Shown: positions 1 through 54,683 of the stretch, in pieces
How positions within the stretch are numbered: the stretch's first letter is position 1
How the letters are laid out: the number at the start of each line of letters is the position of its first letter
Assembly: GCA_002633005.1 (NCBI GenBank)
Contig: NMRA01000116.1
Span: 1-64,000, forward strand
DNA: 64,000 nt
Source of the DNA: Phoronis australis
Lineage: Eukaryota; Phoronida; Phoronidae
Reading direction: 5' to 3'
The notes under the pieces: model-generated
The model's database searches: none
What the model was told of the DNA's origin: nothing
What the model saw: only the letters and a program-made list of their open reading frames with translations
Made by a program: the position numbers and the translations under genes

Positions 1-559
1 TGACCTCCTTTCACATAGATGACCTTTGACCGAGACCCTCAAAACGGGGCGTCTAAATGACTTACTATACTACTGTCCTTATTAAAGTAACCGTGATCGC
101 CTGTCTTACATCTTAAACATGCTTTCTAACCGTGCGGTTTCTCTTGCATCCATAGTTTCTCTGTTCAATTCTTTGTAAATTATTTTACGTTTTTAAATAA
201 ACTTGCATTGTATTTTATTTCATTGTACATGTATTTTTTTCTGTTGTTATCTATATTGTTCTTCTTAATTGTTAATATCTATTTAATTTATTGTTACTCG
301 GTGGTCAAGTATTAGTGACCCGTGCCCAGTTGAATACAAGGGGCCTGCTGAATAGGTAGTATAAAAGTTATCTGAAGGCAAGGGAATCTCAGCGGTGACC
401 AGTGAAAGCGAGAAATTCTCCACGTAGCAAAAAGTATACACTCAGCCTTCAAAACGGGGGTCTCGAATTCCTGACCTTATGGACCTTTTGCCAACAAAAG
501 AGCGGGCGGACTAAAAAATGAACAAAAAAAAACGGGAGCACCACTGTGAATTGCGCGTT

Positions 560-690
560 TGTGCGCTTATTTACTGGACTTTTGTCCCATTTCCTCGGAC
601 ATTTTGAGTCTCTCAGGGGCGGACCTTTTTGCCCACTTCGCCAAATGGGGGGGGGGGCTCGTTCGAGCCCCGAGTCCCCTCTCCCCTGGG
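560..690 (+). repeat. Dispersed repeat, copy 1
   Basis: GGACTTTTGTC, CTCTCAGG and CCTTTTTGCCCACTTCGCCA occur in the same order as in the reverse complement of 34850-34965. A G-run follows the matched block. Confidence 0.65.
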
Positions 691-2137
691 TGCGCGCATG
701 GTATATTTACAAAAAGGTGGACAAACCATGTAGTTTTTTTCATAATCACGTAAACATTTTTTTACTTTACCTGTAGCTCTTACCAGCATTATTGATAATG
801 CAAGTACTACCAGATAAACATTACCATGCAGTTCAAGTTGATTAATATGAATGGAACGGGTATCGTGCCTGAGTTCACTGTATATTTATATTTTTTTAAA
901 AAATAGCATCCTTACAATTTCCTTTTCGCATCCTTTAGAAGTGGCACCCGAAGTACACGCCCGCGACAACTACCCATGACCCCAGAGCATCTGCCGACTC
1001 CTCCGGTCGTAGTACTTGATTACAAGAAACATTTATAAAATGCCTTCTCCCCCATTACCCTTAAAAAGAGCATCAGGCTATAGTTGCACCACATTGACTG
1101 GAGAACGGTTATTAACCTAAACTTGATGAACACCTCGCTCTTTAGTTGGAAATTGTGTCTGTCAGTACAATAATTCTCTACGGCTGTCAAGGGCTAATCC
1201 GTCATACCAACTCAATGTCAGTTCTTCTCTCTTGCCTCGAGTGACCCTAGTCCCGCTAAAATCCCGGCCTTACAACCCGAATGAAAAGTTGTGGCCAATT
1301 GCATCCTGGTTAGTCGACCTGATATGCGCCGGGACAGAGGGGCTACCCCCTCCCCCACCCCGGCCCTATTGACAACAGCACGGCACTGCGGCGGGCATTC
1401 TCTTTTTACGGTGGTGGCCTACGGTATACGCTGAGTTTTTCTTTATTCGAGAGGTTGCTCCCGTGCTCACTGTATCGGACTGCACCCATGATCTCCGGGG
1501 ATCCGCTAGAAAGCCTACACTACAACCCACGGGAGCAGGCCCGCGACGACATCCTTTTAAATTCTAAAATATTTTAATGGAAACTTCGACTTTGATGACA
1601 AGTTATATAACTTACGACAGTAAATATCAAATTATCACTCGGGCCTGTGCGGGTCAGTGACTGAGTCAATTCCTATGCCGGTTAACAAGTATCTTAAAAC
1701 TATAAAACTATAAATATATTTATTAGTTCATCGAGAAGGGCGACTTGAACCAGCGTGTTCCCTCATCACTTGACATAACACGCCTGTACATATTCATCTT
1801 CGCCTCAAGCTGAATCACGTACGTTGTTTACTCCGGCGGCGATCGCACCTAGAAACCAACAGCGAGTAACTACGTCATCACAGTACCTGGGCATGCGTCG
1901 TTCGCTCTCTCAAACAGAACGGAAAAGCAAATAGAGAAAGTGTTCACACGACGTTGAAAGGTGGTGCTGGGTTTACTTAGATTTTTATAGAGTAACGCTA
2001 AAGGACAATTAGAAATACTTAAAGGATATACAAAGAACTGAACAGAGGTGAATGTGTAAGTACGATTCCATTTAAATAGTGATCAATTTGGGATGCCAGT
2101 ACAAAATTTCCATCCAGGCCGTTGTGGGCCAGCTATT

Positions 2138-2198
2138 AGGCAATGACCGTCGCCTCTGTTGGCCCGAACCAGGCCAACAGACGCGATGGTCATTGCCT
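2138..2198. repeat. 27-bp arm hairpin
   Basis: Arms 2138-2164 and 2172-2198 are inverted complements with two mismatches around a 7-base loop (starting AGGCAATGACC, ending GGTCATTGCCT). No U-run follows either arm, so it is not a Pol III type terminator. Confidence 0.8.
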
Positions 2199-2806
2199 AG
2201 CCAGCTATATGCTAACCCAGTTCGGACGGTGGTTGAGGCCAATTGATGCCTTGCGTTGATTCGCTGTGGAAAGCGGTCGCGGCATCGCTCGAAATGAACC
2301 GAAAGCTCGGATTTTTGAAAAATGGGATTGTAGAGTCAAGAATCAGTTTCTAAGCATCTGTTGGAGAATACCCGATGCGTTCTCGTTATGATATCCAGTT
2401 TTTGAAATCAGGGCCCGTCGAAATGTACTGACGCCGACGGGTTAACTGCATTGATTTCCTGGATTTGTTTATGAGCAAATTCGTCCCAATACCATCTAAA
2501 AACTTTATGGAGCTGCCAGACTATAACGATAAATTAATGTTCTGCACATCTACAACAGTTCCAAACGCATGTAATGTTCAGTGTTTTCAGAAATTGAATG
2601 TCACAAACTTTTGTAAAACAGCCAATGAAATCACAATAAAGGTCCATATTCGGTGGCCGCTTTTGGTGAAAAATGAAGGTTGTCATATAACTATCAGCTG
2701 GGTTATTTTCAAGTACCATCATTCCAGATTTGTAATCTAAAATATTTTTGCACAAGAACCACCGAATAAAATTTTATGGCCTAATGCATCACAGTTGTAT
2801 AAGAGT

Positions 2807-4050
2807 GTACGTACACTACAACTTGTGGTCACAACCCATTTCTACCATGCAAAAATTCATAAGGTAGCTGTTAATTTTATAAGTTTTTGATTAAATTGAA
2901 GTATCACGTACTAAAATAAGAAAAGTTATTACCGTGCTGATCAAGTTGTTCTAGATGATGATACATTGCATATCTTAACACAGTATATTGAGAACTTAAT
3001 TCCTTCTCTTGCAATAGGATTCTTACAAAAAGAAAATGAGTAGTAACTACTTTTTCAAAAACTTTATTGGTGCTATTAGCCTAGAGTTTTCAATACATTC
3101 ACCAGTTGGACAAAATAGTTAAAGCAATGCTAGACCCAGTGTTCCACCTGTAAACAGTAAAAAATGGTACTGGTTGGGGGGTACGTACACTACGCAGAGT
3201 CAATCAACGTCAAATTTTGACTAAGTTAGAAATGTATGGGTTGGTCTCGAGTTTTGTGCTGCCTCTACTGGTTTGTGGAAGTTGAAGTTGTCTTGAGAGA
3301 TAGAGAACCTGCCTCTGCAACATCAGTTGTCACATGACGTGTCTTCTAGGATTTTCAGTACTAGCCAAGTCCTGTGTGGAATTTTATTGTCCACAAATTT
3401 GATAATGTCCATTGTTTTTTTGTCAGACTGTATTCATTTTGGAAATATCAGTATTGTTCATGAGAACAGCAGCTGTATGTAAAAATTCTTGTGGGCAATA
3501 CTTTATAACACAGAGGTTGAAGGTACGTACACTATGCAGGGGTACATACACATTTCAATGACTTCAGGTTTATAAAAAATAATTAAAATCTACTACCAAT
3601 ATTCAAAGAGAACAAATAAAAAGTACAGCATGCAGTCATGTGCATATCTGTCGGTCATTCTTTGAAAAAAGGCACGTGTTAAAATATAGGGGTACAAACA
3701 CTACACAAATTCTAATATTTCACTCAAAACAAATGTATTTGTAATTAACACCCTTTTGACCGAGCATTTTTAATGGAGGAAGGTGTCTGTGACAAGTGTT
3801 GCTTACTTAACGTGTAATATTTTTGTTTCATGGTATTTATTCACATGGGGGTACGTACACTACATTTCAATGACAAGCCAGGTTTGAAACTAAATTCTTA
3901 GAATCTACTGAGAGTTAGTTGATTTACTAAATCAATTCAAAGAGAAAAAACATAAAGCACAGCATTCATGTGCATATCTGCCGTACTTTGAAAATAGGCA
4001 CAAATTAAAATATGGGGATACGTACACTACACAAATGCTAATATTTTCTC
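2807..4050. repeat. GTACGTACAC-containing degenerate tandem repeats
   Basis: The palindrome-bearing motif GTACGTACACTAC recurs at 2807, 3181, 3533, 3851 and in variant form at 4017. Segments 3541-3725 and 3847-4050 align in order (TCAAAGAGAA, ATGTGCATATCTG, ACTACACAAAT, CTAATATTT), giving a unit of about 310-330 bp. Confidence 0.7.
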
Positions 4051-4324
4051 ATCCGTTTTTCGCAGTCTTTCTTTTCTCGAATGTCCCCGGCACTACGCCT
4101 ATGTCGGTTGCCACAGTTAAACCCAGACGCCTGGAAATTTTTGGGGGGCCTGTGCTCCCCTGGCCCCCTGCTTCCTACGGCCCTGTTCATACATTTTCAA
4201 AATATGAAATTATGTAATGATGTTTAGCTATTGCCGAAGTCAGTTCTTAAAGCTTGCCTCATATGATATTTTTCCAAAACACTTGATTGATCAGCCCCCT
4301 TCTTGTTGGTGAATAATTAGAATG

Positions 4325-4496
4325 TAGTGGCGGATTTAGTTGGGGTCCAAGAGGCCATGGCCCTCCCTAAAACTCTCCCATATTCCATTTGGCAGTTCGG
4401 GGATGCGAATGTCTGATGGGCAAAATCCTGGCTAAAACTCTGCCCTGCCCCCCCCCCCAAGTAAAAATCCTGGATCTGCCCCAGTGGAATGATATG
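4325..4496. mobile_element. Short inverted-repeat element with GGCGGAT ends
   Basis: The left end TAGTGGCGGATTTAG pairs with the right end CTGGATCTGCCCCAGTGG. A C-run lies just inside the right end. The same ends flank the larger 53.7-54.7 kb element, so this is likely a small deletion derivative of that family. Confidence 0.6.
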
Positions 4497-7013
4497 AAGT
4501 AATACACAATATCTCTTATCGTATATGAATTGGGTATAACACAGAATGTAAAGATGGGTCTGATAAACAGTGAGTGTGCCTGCCTTGCATGAAAACCCCG
4601 AGGCATTTGCTGTCATTAACATTAAATGTGGTGCACACACCTAAAGTGGAACTATGTCTTCTGTAAAGTGTTCTGCACAGGCCGTAAGTGTGACACTAAA
4701 TCAATCATAATCAGGAAATTATGCGTCATAGTTCCACAAAAGAGTTGAGCTTTGACTTGTACAAAAGCCCTTTCAGTTATAGTTTCCTTGGCCCTATAAA
4801 ATTTTGAAAACAGCAATAGTGTTGGGTTTCGAAATTTCCTCAATATGAAATACAGGGAAACTGAAATTACATTTGTAAGGTAATCGACATGTATATAACA
4901 ATTTCATGATCAATGGTGGGAACAAGTCAAACTTTCCTTTTAGTATTATTTTAATGAAAATACGTTAAAAAATCATTAGGACTTGTCCCAATTTTGTTCC
5001 TTGAAAATTCAACACCAGCTTGTGATTCATACTCGTTATGGCGTTTTCTGGTTGATCCCAACTTGTTCAATTCTATAGCCCAACAACAAGTTGGGAAGAT
5101 GACCCCTGTAGCCAATATCTTACACCATTGATTAACTCCATTCTGGCATTTATAATTGGAGGGCCAGCTCTCATTTGTTTGACAACTGCTCTAATCTCCA
5201 ATAAGATCGTATCAGTCTGACTGGGCTGTGCTGTTAAAAATAAAAGTTAAGTTATAACATATTTGAACATAAGCTAATAGCAAATGCTGATCATGTTTAG
5301 TTTTTGAATCGCCAAAATCACCCAACTACAACCGATGTTAGGACAATCTATTCTTTCCGAATGTACCAATTCGCTCTTGGTTTGACTGTGTTTGCATGTG
5401 GTCTGTAATAAGCCTGGTAGATAATTGTCCTGCCTGTTGTCATAACAGACAAAAGACTGTGCTTGGCAGTTAACAAAGAAGCTAGATGTTATCACAGGCT
5501 CACAACCCTCTACCTCTGGTAAAGTCAGGGAGAACCCCATCATGTAGCATGAGAACATCCAATCTCTGTCTTAATAGAATTGACAGAAGCATTCACTCCT
5601 CCAATACATATTCTTTGTTTAGAGCTGGTGGTGGGCCTAAATATACTTATTGACCTGGATGCATATTAATCACTGAGGCTATCCACAGTTCTGTGCTTAT
5701 AGCTACTGTTAAAACTCGTTAAAACAATGTACACTAAGGCTCCTTCAAAATACTTAAAATTAGAGTGTGTTGTAATCAGGGTAAAGTTTTAGGTCATTTG
5801 GGTCTATAATGACTCTAGTCATCAACCCTGTTTACAGCAAGTCTTCCTGAATGCTCTTTTCTGCGTCATACAGTCCGCATGTACACTACATTTTACTTCT
5901 TGACATGGGCTTTGATGCTGTATTTTCAAAACAATTGTCTCTTCACTTGCGCTACACCAGTTTTGCAAGTTTGACAAGCTTTATTTTCGCATTCATTCTT
6001 TTTTTGGCGTTGTAGTTATTCACATGAACTTTCGAGATAAACACAAAAAATCTTGACAGCAAAATTCTCTCCGAAATTTTTGAGTCTTGAATCAGGTATC
6101 CTACCATGGTCTAGAAATGCCTGTAAATAAGTCAATACAGACACTTTTTTGGGAAGTTTTGGTTGGACTGAAAGACATCTATACAGGTCTACATTTCGTC
6201 CAAGAAGTGAACTTTTGATTTTGACCATTTTAACACTTATTGTTACAAAATTGATTTCATTTTGTTCCTTTCGTGGATGAGAATTGAGAAGTGATTTCTG
6301 TGTTTGTAGAGAAGTATCCATTTGTTTAATTTTTTGAAAGTATGCCTGCTGCGTAAAATGATGTGTAACACATTCTAACTTGAATAGCCTGTTCATTTGA
6401 AGCCCTGATGAGACCAATTTCTTAACAGCAAGTGGTCTAAATCAATTTTTTGTGATTGACTTCTGTGGGTAAACAGAAATGGTATAAAATACTATGTTCT
6501 CATGTCTACTGATCATCCTCCGTGAAATCGTCATCCATAATTTTTGTTTACAATAAACTGCTTTTTCATTCAGACTCAATATCAAGGTTCATTAGGTAAA
6601 ATAGGAACTTAGAAGTTATTGAATAATATCACTGTTGAAGGCTCTCCTGACAGGTTAGGTTGTGGTAAAGTTAGACTACACATAAATGGTGTCTTGAATG
6701 TACATTATTCTTCACCTTTTCACTCAAAAGTTATTGGCAAAATTGTCATTTTTACATTTTCAGCAGCAGATTAATAATGGAACCTTTATCAAATATTATG
6801 ACGTTTTTACAGCAAAAACCAAGCTAATACTGAAAATCAAATTTTCGTTAGAATCTTCAACACCATTAAATTTCACTTGTCCACCATAGGTGAAGAATTA
6901 ATATGTATTGTTATTTTTATATATATTATTTTATTTTCTTGTTGTGGAAACCCTGGAGTTTGTATGAAAACATGATGTGATCTTGTTACATTTGTCTGGT
7001 CCCTGTATAGGTA

Positions 7014-7152
7014 CGGTAAAAATTCTCAAATTTAAGACAGTCTCTACAATTTGGACAAGCTTCCACATTGAGCAAAATAATTAATGTAGAACACGCTCCC
7101 ACCTTGAGCAAAATAATTAAATTTTCAATGTCCTAAATAGGAGAATTTTTAC
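7014..7152. mobile_element. Short relative of the 32.9-kb inverted-repeat element
   Basis: GGTAAAAATTCTCAAATTTA at the left and GGAGAATTTTTAC at the right share the terminal motif of the intron 9 element. The interior holds a near-duplicate (CATTGAGCAAAATAATTAA / CCTTGAGCAAAATAATTAA). Confidence 0.6.
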
Positions 7153-8784
7153 TATAGTTATGGTGGTTGCCAATAACAGCTTAGATTTGAAAGGGTTTGT
7201 TGTCTGTCCCTGTTTTGTGTCCTAGCTCACTATCTATTGAACTACTTGTAATAGCTGCTGTCGTGTTTGAAAACATTGAATGTAGATCCCGGATCTAAAG
7301 TAGCAAGGAGTGGGTTCACATTCAGTTCTCATTCATACGCCTCTATTCACCACTCGCATGAATTCACCATTATGCTTGAGAACCGGATGCCGAAATGAGG
7401 AGGCGTTGTGTCCTAAAGAACAGTGCACAAAAAGCACTTTTTGCAGCGCCACAAAACTGCAAGTAGTGAATATGAAAGAAATACACAGGAACACTAGCTG
7501 GCAATCCAGCCCTGTTGCATGGCTAAAATATTGTGGGTCATACGATTCAGGTTTCCAAATTCTAGTCCTGCAATCAATGTATCTGGAGATCAGAAATTGT
7601 GCCGGACCTACTGCTTGAGGGGAGGTACGTACACATATGTTTGGCAGAGTCTGCTCCTGGGGAATTCAGTTGTCCTAAAACATTCAGATGTTGTACTGTA
7701 TTTTTATATGAAATCAGATACGATGACTGTGTGCTTAAACGAGCATTCACAAAGGTATACTTGCCACTTTCCAATAAATAAGAACGCAATTGATGTGCAG
7801 AATGGTAAATATTCTGGCAGGTCAGGTTTGATCACAATGCGTGGGCACTGCCATTGTTGGAACACAAAGGAAATGTTACTTTTTCCCATAGTCACTGCAT
7901 ACAAAAGCATCTTCCAGGGGGTCTTTAAGAAAAATTGGTGGGTCTGTTTTGAAAACTTGTGTTGAGGCTCACAGTGTCCTCAAATATAGCCATGGTTTCT
8001 AATGATTGTTGTTGGAGGAAAGACTGTATTGTCCTTCACAGAAAAACAAATTTCTCCTGAATAACGGGCGTCAAACTGGTTCTCAAAAATATAGGAACCC
8101 TGTAAATGACTGCTGTGTGAAAGCTGTTGTCAAGTTATCGACCTGAAATAATTGAAATTTTTTCCCAGTTCAGGCGAGCAAGGACAAGGGTCTAGTATTC
8201 CTTTGCTGTATTTGGTAGTCAGTTAGTAGATAATTTAACTAAAGTAAACTTTGCATTCAAGCTGGGTTTATCATCAAATTGAAATATTTATAGTCCTTTT
8301 AAAGATTGAAGACTGCAAAAATAGTGACATGCTTTCCAAATTTTCCACATGTTTCAAACTCGGGGGCTTTTTTGTACCTTGTTTCCAAAAGAGCTCCAAT
8401 AGGGGCTTTTTCTTGGGGGGTGCTTTCAGGTAAGAGCCAAGTATGTTAACTTACTAGAAATTATAATTGAAAACAGTCGGGCATTTTTACTCTCACTCTA
8501 AAGCTCTTGTTCGCTGACTGCTTTCTTGTAAGAAAACTTACCTTGCTCAAGACCCTCATCAGAAAGGAATGACAAATTTCTTCTGTTGATTGAATTTGTT
8601 CAAGTACTTTGGACACAACCATATTTTGATAGATTCTTTTGTACTTTTGCTGAACAGAAACATTCCGTAATTTTAATGATTGATTTTCAGATTTCCTACT
8701 GTCTTGATTGTTGAAACATTCTCCAGCTTCCTTCGGTCAGTGAAAATTTACTTTTTCAACTTTTCAGCGTCACCCAGCAAGAAG

Positions 8785-49433
<40,649 letters not shown>

Positions 49434-50300
49434 ATATTACTTGAAGAAGTACCACTTGAATATTGTACACATACTGTCGTGAATGGTTTATTTCTGTGCA
49501 CATTTGCTCAATGAATGGCTGAAATTGAAGTAAAACTTACTTCTGGCCAGTGACAAATGATTAAAACGCCACATAGAGGTTCTGCGTCGGTGTAGCTATT
49601 TATTGTCACTGCTAAAGGTGACTGAGCCCAAAGCTTGTGCCAATAAGTATTTGTGCTGACTATTTAAATACTTTTAAATTCAAATGTTGTAGCCTCAATA
49701 TCTTTAATTAGTTTGCTAATGTTGCTGTTTCTTTTTTTATTCTTTTTTCATTAAAAATCCATCATTATGTTTATCAGAGAATGATAATGTGTTGCCACAC
49801 CATGTCATGTTTCTAAAGTGCACTTACTAAATTCCATTATTTAGATTGTTGGAATATTGCTCTCCTAGGCATGTGGACTGTTTTAAATTGCTGACATTGT
49901 CTCTCAGTAGATGAGGTGTTTGCAGTTATTTAACTGTTTTTTTTAACTATATGCACAAAAACGTTTAATTGAAACAGTCTTTAAATCTTTTTGGCTGATT
50001 TTCAATTTTCATATCAGTGTTATCATTTATCTTATGTACTTAAATGTCTCCAAGTTGTCCTGTATTATGTCTTCTCTTTGATTTTTTCAGTTAATTTTTT
50101 CATATAGTCATACTGCCTGTATATCACCTGTGATTAGTTGTCACAAGATATATGATATTGTGCTAAAAAATAAATAACCAAGTGATAAAACTATAATATA
50201 CTGGAACTCGTTTACACGGTACTTTGGACATTGAAGGCCATATAAGGTGTGAATAAAATTCTCGCCTTATTTCAATAATAAAGGACAATGAAACATGTGC
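49434..50300 (+). other. Prominin 3' UTR (extent uncertain)
   Basis: AT-rich sequence follows the stop. Candidate poly(A) signals AATAAA occur at 50169, 50252 and 50277, with a more distant one at 51354. No other gene is seen here, so the UTR probably ends at about 50.2-50.3 kb, with a possible long form to about 51.4 kb. Confidence 0.5.
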
Positions 50301-53300
50301 ACACAGCGCACACAGCAGGAGTCAGCTGTATAACCACAACAGGAAGGTCAAAGGTCAGATTTCAGGATGACAATGACACTGCTAGAGAAAACCAAGGAAT
50401 GTGACACCAGATGATGTGATTATATGAAAAATTGGTGGTTAAACTGGAAAAATCAAAGTTAAGTAGGAAGTTTAATGAGACTTATTGGCCTATAAAAGAA
50501 GGTTACTGTCAACTTATCTTATGATGTGTAAACATACTTAAACTACTCTAATAGAATCTGCTGAGGGTATTTCGGTTGGAGCTTAAATAATATCAAACTT
50601 TACTGTGATATAGAATATTGTTTGGGTTTTAGTGTAATTGTTTTTTTTTTAGATTTTCATCAATTGTATTCTTAAACTTAAGTTTTTTACAAAGTATATT
50701 CGTCAACGGTCACGTGATAAAGGATTTGGTGAAATTATACTGTGCAAGGATTATCAATCTGTCAACTTAAAGTTAACATCAAGTTTCAAAAGAAATTGCA
50801 GTTTTCTACTGCATCCGTTTTGTAAGTTTAAAACATTTTGACTTGATGTATTGTACTTGTGTATATTTTCTGGTCAGATTGCTTTGGTCAGTGTTACTTT
50901 TGAATCTCTTTGTAGCATGTGTGAGTTTTGTCTTTTGGAAATATTCAAGTTTTTGTAAATAGTTTTGTGGAGGGAAACGCTAACATTCCATAAAAAGCAT
51001 ATGTTGTGCTGCACTGGAAGTTTATTATTAAAAGAATTTCATTAAGATTATTGTTAACATGTCATATGTATTTATATATATTGTAACAGGGTTTGACATT
51101 AAATAGCATTTTCCTAGTGTAACAAAGGATGGATTTCATACTTGAAAAGATGTTAAAATGCTTTCCACTGATGGAAAATACTTTTTAGGGTAGTTGCTCT
51201 TACTAAGGTAGGCCATGCTTGCATTAGGCCTAACAAAATCCAGCCATAGCTGACCTTGGCTCCAATTTGTTTTCATTTGGATAAGCAGCCAAAATTTGGC
51301 CTTGACAGTGGTGATGTCTGTACCAAGTATATTTTTGTATTGTCTTGTGCTATAATAAACAAAGGAATGCAAGCAACATTCTTAATGTTTTTAGTTTTTA
51401 TTTTCCCCGCATGTACAGATGTCATCTGTATGGTGTTCTTCTGAATCAGCTGTAACTCTCAAACCCATTACAGGAACTTCGTGAAATTTGGCAGATGTGC
51501 TGCTGTGAGTTGGAATATTTTGTGGGCCAGTGGCTGGTTGGATGAAATGGACACAGTAGGGAATCACTATATTTTCTGAATTTCAGCACGTTTGTGAACT
51601 TACTTAACTACTACTATCATGTCTTTATTGGGAGCCTTTTTGCATACATTTTCTAATCATTATGTCCGAAAACCAGGCCTCCTTATACATAACCAGAACA
51701 TAAATGGGGACCGAGTCTTTATTACCAGGTTGATGAAGAAAAGACCCTTATTTATGTTAACAATCTCGAGAACTCGACTATTTCTCATTATTTATCAAAG
51801 CTAAAACTTGATGTAGCTGAAGAAAGGGCAATCGGTTCACAAATGCTCAGACGATTTAGGGAACTGCCACGTCTCTGTTAGGACTGTGTCGTGAAACTGG
51901 CAATAGAAGCCCCAGAGCCAGTATTCAGGTCTAGAACCGCGTGATTGTTGCTTAATATTAGCCTCGTCCGTTTCATTACCAGGCCATGGGTCCAAGGCCA
52001 CAGAAGGGTTATCAAATTACTTCTGTGACCATTTGTGGGTGATTTTTATTTTGATGCTTTTCATATCATGAACCATTGTATGATACAAAAGTAAAAATTT
52101 TTAATGTTCAAATTTGCACATTTCCAAAAAATTTGACGATTAATTTGGCTAATTTCAATATAACAGAATGTATTCAAAACTGAAATTACCGTAGACGTCC
52201 GAAAGAGATGATATTGGAAATATTTTCATAAAAACATGGTATTATTTTATCTCATTAAAATCCAACTTTATGGCACTTCCATTACTGAATTAGTTGAAAT
52301 TTGGAACCGCCATTCCAAACATTTAATGCTACCAGGAAGAGATCTCTTCCTGATGCTACGATTGAAGTTGTAACCAGAAATACATTACCACGCTAACGTT
52401 TGGAATATTTTTAATCTATCTGAAACCAGCAAAAAAGTTGTTTTTATTCAAATATAACAAGTTTCAGGTGGCAGTCGTGCCAAAAAGTCCTCGTTTTCTT
52501 CTTTACTTCCACTGGCGACAGAAAACGTGGGAATACCGGTACTGTACGGTTACACCAGCATATGTAATTACCAAATGGCGATAGAAAATTGCTGTTTGCA
52601 GAGTAACAGATTACGCCAACGAAAAGATTCTGTTACCCTCATAATAATAGTGTTTTGTGAATACAACTTCGAAGGCAACACCCTGTCCTCAAGCGACGAC
52701 CACTCCTGAGATAATATGACCCTGCATCCCTTCACTCGTCATAGTGAAGTCAACCGCTTAGCTGTCACCATGCGAATTTTAACAGCGTCAGTGCGATTAC
52801 AAGTCGTCGTGCGCACCCAACTGAGATATCCCAGAACCCAAGTGCCGCACTACTACGTTTGCGTACCCGTATTTGTACTTGGTTGATCAGGGGCTTATTA
52901 CACTGCCTTGGCCGACTACCATTTTTACGCCATCCCCAATCGTCACCCGCACTCTAGCTCCTCTAGCCTCCGATAGTTCCCCCTTATTTCTAAGCCAATG
53001 TCGTATTTTTAAATTGGATACTTATCAATAGCTCCCCAATTTGTTGTTTGCCCAAGTTTACATTAAACTTTCCCTAAATAATTACCCTCCCCCGAGCCTA
53101 GTGCCTGTGAACGCTTATGTTTCGGTGCAATTGTTACGGGTACGGAGTGTTGTGAATTTTGAATCTTGGAATCTGTTTTCATTCACAAAAATTCCATTTC
53201 CCATCGTTTTTTTAGTCCCAACATCGCAACGGACGAATGTGCGGTTTCCTGGACATAACTTTGGTAGCCTATCACTTTGCGTTGCTCTTTGGAAAAACGG

Positions 53301-53693
53301 AGCCACTCTACATAGTGCCATGTATATATGGCAAACCTTAGTTTCAGTAACCCCGCCACGCCTGTCTGCAATTTTGGAACTGGCTAAACAATGAGGTCGG
53401 GAATTTTTTTTCGAAATTGCTAAGATCCTTTTCATGAACTTGGCGTGACTGAACGAAGTCCAACAACTTGACTGCAGATGCCGCTTATGATGGGATCGGA
53501 TGTGATATGTCCTTGCACGGGTTCAAGCGCGACTCACAGGGACACCATCGGCGTGAAAATGATTTTCCGAAATCACTGAGCCTAATCCGCGCGGGACCTG
53601 GTCGCGCCACTGCAACTAAGAGGGTTAATTAATTGCTGTACTGACCGTAGAGAGGGCAGCAATGGCCATAGAGCGACATATTACAGTGGCGGA

Positions 53694-54683
53694 TCTAGGA
53701 TATCACAAGGGGGGGCCCAACATTTTGTCCGGCTGTAAGCATTTGCGCAAACTGAACCACGATTGTAGATGCACGTCATAGCACCGAATGGGGGGAGGTC
53801 GGGAGGGGGGTTTGCCCCAGGACATTTTTCTGTTTTTACTTCTACTAAATCAAGCATTTTCCTCGATTCCTGAAGTATTATCCAAGAAAAAAGGAAAAAA
53901 ACACAGAGAACGTGTCAAACAGGAAAAACAGAAATTACCAAAGACACGAACTCACGACCTCGCGGATAGAGCGCGCGTGCATTACCACTACACCAACACG
54001 ATTTAACTACTAATGTCCTACTAAAAGACCTACCTGTTTATGGTCCACAGTGTTTGCGCGCGAAACCTACTTCTTTTCGTAATGCTTAATACACGTTTTA
54101 TATTTTGTGCCACGAATTCTTAACAAATTTGTCGTATTTAAAATAGTCTTCAAATGCCCAAAAGACCAAATCCGTTTTTTGTGTTGGCAATAATGACGGG
54201 ATTGCTTTGGAAATCGTCTTAAGATAAGGTTTGACAAAGAGAGTATTGCGAGTTTCTGAGTGATTCATTAAGGCTTCGATTAAAATTCACATCTTACCAG
54301 CAGCTTCTGTTTTCTCATCGTCACTCAGGTTCCATTCTCTTTAAAAAATGAAGTAAATTTTCTTCATTGCACAGTGGAGCAGACGACGAAAACGGAGTCG
54401 TAGTGCGCAGCGCCACTGCCGGTCGCCTGGGATATCGCGGGAGAGCCTATATTTAGCCATAGTTCCGTTACAAATGCGCCGTGTTCCGAATTTGACACTT
54501 GAAATTGGGGTTTGAGCCCCCCCAAACACTAAAACTGCACACATTTTAATCTTTTTTCATCCGTATAATTTTAATTACCGGAGTTAATTAATAAACTCAC
54601 CATTTCCCTACGCTCTTACTGTTTTATTTTTTTTGGCGGCAGCCAAGGGGGGGGCGGCGGGCCCCCCCTAAATCCGCCTATGT
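53694..54683. mobile_element. About 1-kb non-autonomous inverted-repeat element
   Basis: The left end AGTGGCGGATCTAGGAT and G-run are mirrored by a right end with a C-run and CTAAATCCGCCTATG. GTGGCGGAT-type ends are common in animal DNA transposons. No transposase is encoded; a tRNA-like core lies inside on the minus strand. Confidence 0.65.
53943..54000 (-). repeat. tRNA-derived (SINE-like) sequence
   Basis: On the minus strand, TTGGTGTAGTGGTAATGC resembles a Pol III A box and GAGTTCGTGTC about 30 bases later resembles a B box. The cloverleaf is incomplete, so this is called a tRNA-derived relic, not a tRNA gene. Confidence 0.5.

Larger units (their letters stand above)
1..8767. other. Upstream interval without a recognisable gene
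   Basis: Only short ORFs without recognisable motifs occur on either strand. Contents seen: a repeat at 560-690 shared with 34850-34965, a hairpin at 2138-2198, GTACGTAC-containing repeats at 2807-4050, an inverted-repeat element at 4325-4496 and another at 7014-7152. The 5' non-coding exon and promoter of the prominin gene probably lie here or further left. I found no site I could defend. Confidence 0.6.

Noticed and set aside
8680-8784. Start of the prominin protein at an upstream in-frame ATG (8680)
   Set aside because: A strong splice acceptor lies between it and 8785, and the signal peptide begins properly at 8785.
53041-53435. Overlapping ORFs of 117 and 106 codons on opposite strands
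   Set aside because: No domain, no splice context and no repeat or gene family that I can recognise.
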